8,599 nucleotides of DNA from Lachnospiraceae bacterium UBA1748 (GCA_002314855.1 DCHQ01000092.1:1-8599), one strand, 5' to 3'; counted from the first letter of the stretch, positions 1 to 6,505 are shown. A program made the numbers and translations. The notes: generated from the letters alone by a model not told the origin.

Positions 1-434
1 CCCTCTATTGGATAATGACGGTACACCTTCATACCAAGGCTCTCAAGCTTCTTCTGATAAGCTATTGCACTTGACTGACCAGTAAATCTTGTAAGAACAA
101 CACTACCTACGTATAATCCATAGCTTCTAAAAGCATCGATAAGACGAAGAACATCAACATCATAAGTAATACCAAGGTCTGAACGTACCTTGTTCTTCTC
201 AATATCAGCTGCACTAATAGCGATTACTATTTCAGCTTCATCCTTAAGTGTTGAAAGCATTGTAATCTTACTATCTGGCTTGAAACCTGGAAGTACTCTT
301 GATGCGTGGAAGTCATCGAAAAGCTTGCCACCGAACTCAAGATAAAGCTTACCTCCGAACTTGTCGATTCTCTCTCTAATCTTTTCAGACTGGAGACTTA
401 AGTATTTGTCGTTATCAAATCCTGTTTTCATCAT
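1..434 (-). CDS. UPF0371/DUF1846 family protein, N-terminal part (cut by window edge)
   Basis: The first 144 residues are visible and the reading frame is open to the window edge. The N-terminus MKTGFDNDKYLSLQSEKI, the segment LYLEFGGKLFDDFHASRVLPGF (residues about 30-51) and the stretch NKVRSDLGITYDVDVLRLID (81-100) match my memory of the UPF0371/DUF1846 family of Firmicutes, whose members are about 500 residues long. No biochemical function is firmly assigned to this family as far as I know, so none is claimed. Two ATG codons stand in tandem at 434-432 and 431-429. The Shine-Dalgarno sequence GAAGGT (complement of 443-448) is 8 nt from the first, so the first is chosen, but either could serve. 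It is the last visible gene of a leftward series and lies 76 bp after the two-pass membrane protein. No terminator is seen in that gap, so co-transcription is possible. Confidence 0.85.
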   Translation of the reverse strand, partial: MMKTGFDNDKYLSLQSEKIRERIDKFGGKLYLEFGGKLFDDFHASRVLPGFKPDSKITMLSTLKDEAEIVIAISAADIEKNKVRSDLGITYDVDVLRLIDAFRSYGLYVGSVVLTRFTGQSSAIAYQKKLESLGMKVYRHYPIE

Positions 435-467
435 GTTATTGTACCTTCATATAATTAAAATTAACTT

Positions 468-495
468 AAAGTTTCTTATTTAAAGCTTCTTATTT
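468..495. repeat. Two tandem 14-bp repeats in an intergenic gap
   Basis: AAAGTTTCTTATTT (468-481) is followed directly by AAAGCTTCTTATTT (482-495), differing at one position, and a degenerate third start follows (GAAGTTTT). The repeat fills most of the 76-bp gap between the two-pass membrane protein gene and the UPF0371 gene. There is no GC-rich stem with a T-tract, so this is not an intrinsic terminator. No function is assigned. Confidence 0.6.
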
Positions 496-510
496 GAAGT
501 TTTCCATATA

Positions 511-2058
511 TTAAAGATTTATATTGTTGTTACCACCTGTACTGTATATACCATTGCCTGATGGTAAAGTTACAGGCGATGAACTAGGAGCAAGAGCCTG
601 AGGTGCCACGCTACCACCTGTTGGAAGCTGTACTGGCTGAGTAGGCTGCGCTGCCTGATATGACTGCTGCGTAGAAGCTCCTAAAAATGGATTTTGGTTG
701 TATTGATACTGCGATGGTGCCTGCTGGTACGAGAACTGAGTAGGAGCCTCATAAGCTGGCTGTGGTGCCTCGTATGTTGGCTGTGGAGCCTCGTATGTTG
801 GCTGTGGCATCTCGTATGTTGGCTGTGGAGCCTCATATGTTGGCTGAGGTACTTCATAAGCAGGAGCTACTGGAGGAACAGGCTGCGTAGGCTGTGCAGG
901 TGTTGTTCCATATAAAATACTTGGGTCAACTGCAAGACCACTATTATTAGTAGGATTCTGATTGAATGTTGACTTATCAACCACGCTGTCATAAGCTGAG
1001 AAGCTCTGGCTAGCTGTCATAGGCTTAGCTGCTGGCTCATTGCCAAAAAGAGGATTAGCTGCGTAAGCTGCTGCATTGGCCTCTATAGCTCTCTGATTAG
1101 CTTCCTCGCGTTCTCTATCTTCCTTCTCTCTAGCCATTCTCTCAAGGAACTCGGAGCTAAGTCCTGACTCTTCATCGATTTGAGTTCCACTTCCCTGATA
1201 AGAACTACTGTATACATTATTGGTTCCATATGTATTAGTACCACCATACTGGTAAGTACGCTCTGCTTTTACCTCGGAGCTAAGTCCTTCTGGACCGTAG
1301 TACTGTGGAGCGTTGTCGCCGCTAACTGTATTAACACTAGTTGGCATATTACTAGATGCAAATTTTGCATAATCCGCATCCTCTTTCTTCTTGGAAATAA
1401 TAGTAGCTGCAAGTACGATTGCACCGAGAACTGTCATTATAATACCAACAACAAGAGCTGTGCTGCTGTAAGTAAGACGAACTATTATTACAGGAAGAAC
1501 CATTTCCTTAGCCTCAGCTTCGGACATACCGCCACTTACAAAGTAGTCAACCATTAACTGATATTCCTGCTTATTAGCCTTACGGATTCTACCATCGAAC
1601 TTGTATGTTGTTTTACAGTAATCCTGAGGGAAAGCTGTGCCAACCTCTTTAGCACGATACCAGTCATCAAGTTCATATACCATATTGTCGAGAACCTTGA
1701 AATCGTGGGACTCAAGACCAATAAAAGAATCAATATAATAAGCATTATCTGTTGTAGAGTAATAGAAGCTTGGAAGAAGATATACTCGGCTAGTCTCATT
1801 TTCATCTACCGTTACACCTACAACTTTATGAGAAGATACATTACTATATGCATAATCCCATACATAATTGGTCTCAAACTCAACGTGAGAACCAACTTCA
1901 AGATCACGCCAATCATAAACTTCATTAATATCAACTGGCGCTTTTTTGTAATAGTTCAGGCTATGAAGTTCAATACCTGTAACGATAATTCCTATTAACA
2001 TTAGGAAAGCACCTGCAGTATTAATCATGGATAATAACTTGTTTTCTCGGTAAAACAT
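511..2058 (-). CDS. Two-pass membrane protein with long Pro/Gln/Tyr-rich repeat tail, function unknown
   Basis: I do not recognise the family of this 515-residue protein. Residues 12-34 form a hydrophobic segment after a short basic N-terminus. Residues 35-196 form a mostly polar globular-looking region. Residues 198-222 form a second membrane segment followed by KKK. By the positive-inside rule, region 35-196 is outside and the C-terminal 290 residues are cytoplasmic. The tail holds a charged, probably helical stretch (FLERMAREKEDREREEANQ, 304-322), two GLSSE motifs (259-263 and 299-303), two related NPLFG/NPFLG motifs (335-339, 456-460), and six degenerate copies of a seven-residue PQPTYEA unit (about 398-439). 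It ends in Gly/Asn-rich sequence and looks intrinsically disordered. A strong Shine-Dalgarno AAAGGGGA precedes the ATG at a normal distance. The gene starts 48 bp after the prepilin-like gene and is probably co-transcribed with it, which suggests an envelope role but does not prove one. Confidence 0.85.
   Translation of the reverse strand: MFYRENKLLSMINTAGAFLMLIGIIVTGIELHSLNYYKKAPVDINEVYDWRDLEVGSHVEFETNYVWDYAYSNVSSHKVVGVTVDENETSRVYLLPSFYYSTTDNAYYIDSFIGLESHDFKVLDNMVYELDDWYRAKEVGTAFPQDYCKTTYKFDGRIRKANKQEYQLMVDYFVSGGMSEAEAKEMVLPVIIVRLTYSSTALVVGIIMTVLGAIVLAATIISKKKEDADYAKFASSNMPTSVNTVSGDNAPQYYGPEGLSSEVKAERTYQYGGTNTYGTNNVYSSSYQGSGTQIDEESGLSSEFLERMAREKEDREREEANQRAIEANAAAYAANPLFGNEPAAKPMTASQSFSAYDSVVDKSTFNQNPTNNSGLAVDPSILYGTTPAQPTQPVPPVAPAYEVPQPTYEAPQPTYEMPQPTYEAPQPTYEAPQPAYEAPTQFSYQQAPSQYQYNQNPFLGASTQQSYQAAQPTQPVQLPTGGSVAPQALAPSSSPVTLPSGNGIYSTGGNNNINL
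743..868 (-). repeat. Six tandem 21-bp units encoding PQPTYEA repeats
   Basis: Units begin at 743, 764, 785, 806, 827 and 848, each exactly 21 bp. Copies 2 to 5 are almost identical and share the core CTCGTATGTTGGCTGTGG, while the outer copies (1 and 6) are diverged. Each unit encodes seven residues of the form PQPTYEA, with variants M for A, A for T and V for A. Because the unit is a multiple of three, copy-number change would keep the frame, so this is a candidate for length variation between strains. Confidence 0.95.
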
Positions 2059-2106
2059 AATATTCCCCTTTGTAATTGATTTATATTAACGGATATCCGC
2101 TATATA

Positions 2107-2652
2107 CTAGTTAATTGAAATATTTTTCACTATTGTGGTATAGTTTGTAGCCTGCTCAGAAGTATCACGCTCTGCTTCAGAATCGGTGTAGGTTATCCAC
2201 AGTGCGATTGGATTTTCAACACCGCCCTTGTACTGAATGAATATCTGGGACGATGATGTATGAGCTGACTTGATTTTCTGCCTATAAGTTGCAGCAGATA
2301 AGTCTTCCCATCCAAGCTTGTCTAAAATGGCTTCGTACAGCACACAATCAGTAGGTACGCTCTCAAGCGCTGTTGGAGATGAGATACAGCTCTTTAAATA
2401 ATTAACTGATGCTGCATCGTCCTGAACTCTACGCTCCACTGAAGAATAGGTTATTGCAGCACATACTGCATCTAACATTCCTCTGTCAGCAGCTACTCTG
2501 GATTTTTCCAGGATTTTAATAAGCATAGGCGCAATTACACCTACCAGTATGGCTGTTATAGCAATAACTATAATAAGCTCAACCAGCGAAAATCCCTGGT
2601 TACCCAGTTTCTTTTTCCTAAACTCTTTTTCCTCGTTTTTCTTGTTTGTCAT
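2107..2652 (-). CDS. Type IV prepilin-like / type II pseudopilin-like protein
   Basis: This 181-residue protein has a classic class III signal. A 20-residue, Lys/Arg-rich leader ends in Gly20, followed by the cleavage site and FSLVELIIVIAI (21-32). Mature Phe1 and Glu5 are present. Prepilin peptidase would cut after Gly20 and methylate the new N-terminal Phe, and the hydrophobic helix (about 21-48) would hold the subunit in the membrane before assembly. The mature part is 161 residues. The C-terminal half (IFIQYKGGVENPIALWITYTD) looks like the beta-strand region of a pilin head, and three Cys (64, 89, 103) occur in the mature chain. It could be a minor pilin, a competence-type pseudopilin or a major pilin; the sequence does not decide. 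No ATPase, prepilin peptidase or platform protein is nearby, so it is an orphan here. The Shine-Dalgarno GAGGGAGA fits the ATG. It lies 31 bp after trmB and 48 bp before the two-pass membrane protein gene. Confidence 0.88.
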   Translation of the reverse strand: MTNKKNEEKEFRKKKLGNQGFSLVELIIVIAITAILVGVIAPMLIKILEKSRVAADRGMLDAVCAAITYSSVERRVQDDAASVNYLKSCISSPTALESVPTDCVLYEAILDKLGWEDLSAATYRQKIKSAHTSSSQIFIQYKGGVENPIALWITYTDSEAERDTSEQATNYTTIVKNISIN

Positions 2653-2683
2653 AAATCTCCCTCTTAAATAAGGAAAGGTAAGT

Positions 2684-3322
2684 TTATCTTGAAATGATAT
2701 ACTTACATATTGGATTGCCCATGGATGAGAATTTTTCTTCGTATTCTGTCATTACGTTGCCACGCACCATCTCTTCATTATTATGAAGGTCATAGGTAAC
2801 AGCGTCTTCCTTCCACTTGGTTCCCTGAAGCTCTTCCTCAGCAAAATCAAAAAGGTCACGGTTATCTGTTTTAAATTCAACAACACCATCCTTTTTAAGA
2901 ATCACATCATATCTCGCAAGGAATGCCTGACTAGGAAGTCTACGCTTGGCATGTCTGTCCTTTGGCCATGGGTCGGAGAAATTAAGATATATTCTATCAA
3001 CCTCACCCTCAGCAAAAACATCACATATCTCTTCAGCATCCATTCTTATGAAACGAACGTTAGGAAGTGGATTAACTTCCATTTTCTGAAGAGCACGAAG
3101 TAATACAGTCGAATACTTCTCTATACCTATATAATTGACATCTGGATTCTGCTCCGCAAGAGTCATAATAAATCTGCCCTTGCCCATACCGATTTCAACA
3201 CGAAGCGGATTATCATTGCCAAAAAACTCGCTCCACTTGCCCTTCATTTCGGCAGGTTCGTGAATAACGAAGTCATTGTCCGCTATCATTTCTCTTGATC
3301 CAGTAACATTTCTAAGCCTCAT
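2684..3322 (-). CDS. trmB: tRNA (guanine-N7-)-methyltransferase TrmB
   Basis: TrmB transfers a methyl group from S-adenosylmethionine to N7 of guanosine 46 in the variable loop of tRNAs, in the cytoplasm. The 212-residue length is normal for the family. The hallmarks are all visible: the N-terminus MRLRNV, the SAM-binding motif EIGMGKGRF (43-51), YIGIEK (64-69) with the acidic residue that contacts SAM, MDAEE (94-98), the family signature DPWPKDRHAKRRL (117-129), FKTDN (150-154), and the C-terminal TEYEEKF (192-198). The start is set by the conserved N-terminus. The upstream Shine-Dalgarno is modest (AAAGAGAT). It is the first gene of the leftward series, with the carboxypeptidase gene divergent upstream and the prepilin-like gene 31 bp downstream. 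Linkage of a housekeeping tRNA gene with a pilin gene probably reflects operon position rather than a shared pathway. Confidence 0.97.
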   Translation of the reverse strand: MRLRNVTGSREMIADNDFVIHEPAEMKGKWSEFFGNDNPLRVEIGMGKGRFIMTLAEQNPDVNYIGIEKYSTVLLRALQKMEVNPLPNVRFIRMDAEEICDVFAEGEVDRIYLNFSDPWPKDRHAKRRLPSQAFLARYDVILKKDGVVEFKTDNRDLFDFAEEELQGTKWKEDAVTYDLHNNEEMVRGNVMTEYEEKFSSMGNPICKYIISR

Positions 3323-3345
3323 TAATCCATATCTCTTTCATATTG

Positions 3346-3373
3346 ATAGTATTAATAATAGATTTCCACACAA
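3346..3373 (-). promoter_or_regulatory. Possible sigma-A promoter for trmB
   Basis: On the minus strand, TTGTGT (complement of 3368-3373) and TACTAT (complement of 3346-3351) are 16 bp apart. Transcription would start near 3339, leaving a short leader that still contains the AAAGAGAT ribosome site. Both boxes deviate from consensus in an AT-rich region, so this is tentative. Confidence 0.3.
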
Positions 3374-3433
3374 TACTGGCATATTATCATAAAACCTATT
3401 ATTCCATAATCATCTTACTATAATTGTGTATAT

Positions 3434-3462
3434 TTGAAAAGAAATAAATGAATATGTATAAT
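3434..3462 (+). promoter_or_regulatory. Near-consensus sigma-A promoter abutting the carboxypeptidase start
   Basis: TTGAAA at 3434-3439 and a perfect TATAAT at 3457-3462 are separated by exactly 17 bp. The ATG at 3469 is 6 bases past the -10 box, so the expected +1 falls on or within a base or two of the start codon, predicting a leaderless mRNA. A second TATAAT lies upstream at 3419-3424 but has no good -35 box. Transcripts from it would carry a leader of about 40 nt, still without a Shine-Dalgarno close to the ATG. Confidence 0.65.
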
Positions 3463-3468
3463 TAAACT

Positions 3469-4935
3469 ATGCGTTTAACTAGAACAAGAAACACAATAAA
3501 ATATCGCATTCTAACTGTCTTTTTGTGTCTATCCTTATTATTCTATGGCTCTTCGATTAGTGCACTGGCTGATGAACCTAAGACTGATGAAGAGTATCAG
3601 GCTGAGGCTGAAGAGCGTAAGGAACTTACCGTTGAGACCAATGAAGTTCCCGGTTGGCCAAGCGGACCTGCTATAGGTGCCGAGGCTGCTATCTTAATGG
3701 ATGCTGACACAGGACAGATTCTCTATGCCAAAAATATTGACGAGAGACTGATGCCAGCCAGTACTACCAAGATAATGACATGTCTCACAGCAATTAAACG
3801 TGGCGCCAACATGAGCGATGTTATAACAGTTAGTCAGGCTGCTATCGATGCCAACGATCCTGAAGGCTCCAACATGGGACTATATGCAGGAGAACAGCTT
3901 ACTCTTGAAGAGATAATGACAGGTATCCTGGTATGTTCTGCTAATGAAGGGTGCAACGCCCTGGCTGAGCATATGGCCGGAAGTATGGACGGATATGTTG
4001 ATTATATGAATGAAGAAGCGGCTAAAATGGGGCTTACCAATACTCATTTTGTTACTACCAACGGGCTTCCTGATCCTGACCATTACACTACTGCAAGAGA
4101 CCTGGCTACTATAGCAAGAGAATTCTTTAGCTACGACGTACTGTGCCGACTTTCATCAACGCCTTATGTGGAGCTAGAAGAAACTGATACTCATAAAGCT
4201 CATTCACTATATTCCAAAAATAAACTTTACAAAAACAGGGATTATGAATATCCATATTTACTGGGTTCCAAGACAGGTTATACAGACGATGCCAGACAGA
4301 CGCTGGTGTCCGCTGCTGAAAAAGATGGTACAAGACTTATATGCGTAATACTTATGGAAGAAGCTCCTTATCAGTTCGAAGATACTGTTAATCTATTCGA
4401 CTACGGCTTCGCTAACTTCTCGTATAGTAGGATAAGTGATTTCGAGAATACATTTGATACAGGCTCGAATTATCTGTCTGACTCTACCTATGGATCACTT
4501 ATTAGTCTTAATACTGACGTAAAGGTACTACTTCCTAATAGTGCCGATTTATCAAACATAACGAGTGATATTACTTATAGAGAAAGCAGTGCTCCATACT
4601 TTGCTGATGTTAATTACTACTACAACGGATACTATATTGGAAAAGCTGGGCTTTCTTACAACCCAATCACTACTTCGATTGATGAGATTAAGCTTTCTGG
4701 TATTAACACTAATAAAGATGTGAAGATTACTATAATAAATGTGAAAAAGGTATTTTTGATAGTACTTCTCGCATTTGCTGGAGTCCTTATCATTATTAGA
4801 CTAATCATACTCATTAAAAAGCTGATTCTTAAGCAGAAAGAAAAAGCTAAGCGTAATCAGAAATTCAATCAAAGCGTTAACTCTAATAAGAAGAAACGAA
4901 AAATAGCCAAAAGATATAAGAAAAACAGGCATTAG
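3469..4935 (+). CDS. D-alanyl-D-alanine carboxypeptidase, PBP5/DacA-like (peptidase S11)
   Basis: This enzyme removes the terminal D-Ala from peptidoglycan pentapeptides at the outer face of the membrane and so limits cross-linking. A signal peptide covers residues 1-34 (basic n-region, hydrophobic 14-30, probable cleavage ALA|DE after residue 34). The penicillin-binding motifs are all present: SxxK as S98-T-T-K101 with nucleophile Ser98, SxN as S157-A-N159, and KTG at 268-270. TNGLPDPDHYTTARDLA (197-213) is also typical of S11 enzymes. A C-terminal beta-domain region follows at about 310-410. Most family members end in an amphipathic anchoring helix; here residues 428-450 look like a true transmembrane helix followed by a strongly basic 38-residue tail that should lie in the cytoplasm. 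The 488-residue length is somewhat long for that reason. No Shine-Dalgarno precedes the ATG, and the next plausible starts would destroy the signal peptide, so this start is kept. Confidence 0.95.
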   Translation: MRLTRTRNTIKYRILTVFLCLSLLFYGSSISALADEPKTDEEYQAEAEERKELTVETNEVPGWPSGPAIGAEAAILMDADTGQILYAKNIDERLMPASTTKIMTCLTAIKRGANMSDVITVSQAAIDANDPEGSNMGLYAGEQLTLEEIMTGILVCSANEGCNALAEHMAGSMDGYVDYMNEEAAKMGLTNTHFVTTNGLPDPDHYTTARDLATIAREFFSYDVLCRLSSTPYVELEETDTHKAHSLYSKNKLYKNRDYEYPYLLGSKTGYTDDARQTLVSAAEKDGTRLICVILMEEAPYQFEDTVNLFDYGFANFSYSRISDFENTFDTGSNYLSDSTYGSLISLNTDVKVLLPNSADLSNITSDITYRESSAPYFADVNYYYNGYYIGKAGLSYNPITTSIDEIKLSGINTNKDVKITIINVKKVFLIVLLAFAGVLIIIRLIILIKKLILKQKEKAKRNQKFNQSVNSNKKKRKIAKRYKKNRH

Positions 4936-4969
4936 GATTATTATTCAAAAATCCCTTTGCCTGTTTTTT
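4921..4969. terminator. Bidirectional intrinsic terminator embedded in two convergent gene ends
   Basis: AAAAACAGGC (4921-4930) pairs perfectly with GCCTGTTTTT (4959-4968), giving a 10-bp stem. The loop can form an inner GGAT/ATCC pairing (4935-4938 with 4951-4954). Read rightward the stem ends in TTTTTT, and read leftward in TTTTTCTT, so it can stop transcription from both sides. The left arm lies in the last codons of the carboxypeptidase and the right arm in the last codons of the YcxB-like gene. Confidence 0.8.
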
Positions 4970-5471
4970 CATTTATAAATTCTTTGAACTGCGCAAGCGA
5001 GTCGCCTTTGAAATTAGCTTTAAACAAAACCTGGCCATGCTCAATCATACCCTTGGCACCAAGTATCAGGATAATGATATCCTCAGTCTCATACGCCTTG
5101 ATAATGCTGGAGTACTTGAAGTTCAGTGATGTCTTACCAACCTTGACCTGAACAATGTTAGGCATAAAGTCGACTATCATTACTATAACCTGGCCATACT
5201 TACGCTTCATACTTCGAAAGCCTATCCACTCGGAGAACACATATCCCCAAAAGCCCATCATTATAAAATAAAGACAAAGTACAAGCGATACCAAAACTCC
5301 TATTTTGATGCGGTAGAATGCCAGGGCTACTGCTGCTATGAGCGATGCTGCTGCCAGAACAAATGCTAGAATCCTTGAACTCTTACGCATCCTTGTATAG
5401 GACACCTTGCAGTACTGTTTATGAAGTTTTCTAGTGAGAATAAACTTATTCTCAAAACATATCTTAGCCAT
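4941..5471 (-). CDS. YcxB-like membrane protein
   Basis: This 176-residue protein has an N-terminal polar segment with FENKFILTRK (6-15), two hydrophobic helices (about 33-52 and 56-78), and a C-terminal soluble domain (about 90-176). The domain reads like the YcxB-like fold: YSSIIKAYETEDIIILILG (120-138), a short basic/hydrophobic turn, VLFKANF (148-154) and a final helix QFKEFINEKTG (161-171). The assignment rests on remembered pattern, not a search, and the molecular function of the family is unknown to me. The ATG follows the stop of the exonuclease gene by only 6 nt, in the same frame, after TAA TAG TAA. No Shine-Dalgarno is present, so translation is probably coupled to the exonuclease. 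An internal ATG at residue 28 has AGG directly before it but would delete the conserved N-terminal segment. Transcription ends at the shared convergent terminator. Confidence 0.65.
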   Translation of the reverse strand: MAKICFENKFILTRKLHKQYCKVSYTRMRKSSRILAFVLAAASLIAAVALAFYRIKIGVLVSLVLCLYFIMMGFWGYVFSEWIGFRSMKRKYGQVIVMIVDFMPNIVQVKVGKTSLNFKYSSIIKAYETEDIIILILGAKGMIEHGQVLFKANFKGDSLAQFKEFINEKTGKGIFE

Positions 5472-5477
5472 TTACTA

Positions 5478-6455
5478 TTACGATTCTTTGTATTCCGCCA
5501 TCTTCTTTTCTGCAGCTATCTTAGCTGTCTTTTCCTTAAGACGCTTTTTCCTACTCTTAATCTCTTCGATATCATCGTAGGTTCCATAGGTCATAGTTTT
5601 TTCTATATATACTAAGCCCTGATCACTATGCTTAAGCTTCAGTCTACATTTGATTGGTCCATGAACCATACATACAGCTGCGCCGTAATATAACTTGGAA
5701 TTAGATGAGAACCAGCGTACCTTTGGACGAAGACTTCTCTTCTTACACTTGGCGCAGGTCATAGCCATCAGCTTTCTATTGCCAGTAATCTCACTTCTGT
5801 CAGTGTATCCCTTGCTGACAAAAAGACTTTCGCTGTCTATCACATCATATATCTCTTCCTTCTCGCTAAGTGGCAAGTGATATAAATCGAAGCTACGTCC
5901 CTTGTAAAAACAGTCCTTGTTCATCATAGCCATAATCTTGGCTGTATAATAAGCATCTGCATAGGCTCTGTGGAAAGGAATGTCTTTGGTTATTCCAAGG
6001 TTATCAACAGCTGACTCAAGATTATAGGCCTGAGCCTCTCCTCCTATATGATCAGCATATATCTTCTGAAGGTTATAGAACATAATTGGTCCATCCGACA
6101 TTGGCTTCATATCGTAGTAGCTAATATTACGCTGAAGCTCAGTAAGATCCTGAGAACCCCAAGTGCAAAATATCACATCATCGCCGCACCACTTAAGAAA
6201 CCTCTTGGCAACAATAGGGAATGTTGGGCTGTGCTTCAAATCACTCATACGTATGCCAAGCATCTTCTGGATATGAAAATTAAGCTTGTTGTAAACCTGA
6301 GGTTTAATAGTTTCACTGAATTCAGCTATCTTATTGCCCTCACTATCAAGCTTAACTGCACCTATTTCAATTATTTCAAATAAAAGATCTCTTTCACGAC
6401 TGGTTTTGCCATCAGATGGCTGATTCCACTCAAGATCAAATACAACGTAATTCAT
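5478..6455 (-). CDS. 3'-5' exonuclease, DEDDh family (KapD/ERI-1-like) with C-terminal zinc-ribbon-like region
   Basis: The N-terminal half (about 1-180) is a DnaQ-like DEDDh exonuclease. The catalytic acidic pair is D7 and E9 in VFDLEW, the second-motif Asp is D103 in TWGSQDLTEL, and the third motif is H162 and D167 in FHRAYADAYYTAKI. E30 in EIIEIGAV is also typical. These residues coordinate two metal ions for 3'-to-5' hydrolysis of nucleic acid. The arrangement resembles ERI-1/KapD-type enzymes, in which KapD was described as an inhibitor of the KinA sporulation pathway in Bacillus; whether this copy does that is unknown. The C-terminal part has C234-x2-C237 and a later C262/H265/C270 cluster that could bind zinc, then a basic, probably helical tail (297-325). 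The Shine-Dalgarno GAGGA lies close to the ATG (3 nt). The gene follows a tRNA terminator on the same strand and is followed by the YcxB-like gene. Confidence 0.88.
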   Translation of the reverse strand: MNYVVFDLEWNQPSDGKTSRERDLLFEIIEIGAVKLDSEGNKIAEFSETIKPQVYNKLNFHIQKMLGIRMSDLKHSPTFPIVAKRFLKWCGDDVIFCTWGSQDLTELQRNISYYDMKPMSDGPIMFYNLQKIYADHIGGEAQAYNLESAVDNLGITKDIPFHRAYADAYYTAKIMAMMNKDCFYKGRSFDLYHLPLSEKEEIYDVIDSESLFVSKGYTDRSEITGNRKLMAMTCAKCKKRSLRPKVRWFSSNSKLYYGAAVCMVHGPIKCRLKLKHSDQGLVYIEKTMTYGTYDDIEEIKSRKKRLKEKTAKIAAEKKMAEYKES

Positions 6456-6470
6456 AAATCCTCGCTATAT

Positions 6471-6505
6471 AAAACAAGGACCGTTTTGTTTTAGTCAAAA
6501 CGGTC
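6471..6505 (-). terminator. Intrinsic terminator of tRNA-Arg
   Basis: On the minus strand, GACCGTTTTG (complement of 6496-6505) pairs perfectly with CAAAACGGTC (complement of 6479-6488) around a 7-nt loop, and is followed by CCTTGTTTT. The stem of 10 bp plus T-rich tail lies just after the tRNA 3' end. It stops transcription about 15 bp before the ATG of the exonuclease gene. Confidence 0.88.

Noticed and set aside
468..495. Intrinsic terminator after the two-pass membrane protein
   Set aside because: The repeats are direct rather than inverted, and the small AACTT/AAGTT dyad nearby is too short and AT-rich to terminate.
694..915. Plus-strand ORF encoding a Leu/Trp/Cys-rich repeat peptide
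   Set aside because: It is the antisense reading of the 21-bp repeat array in the two-pass membrane protein gene. It has no ribosome site, and its odd composition follows from the repeat.
1180..1557. Plus-strand ORF of 125 codons inside the two-pass protein gene
   Set aside because: Antisense shadow of a well-supported gene with good start signals; no Shine-Dalgarno and no recognisable motif.
2652..2690. Terminator between trmB and the prepilin gene
   Set aside because: The 31-bp gap has no stem with a T-tract, only a strong Shine-Dalgarno for the prepilin gene.
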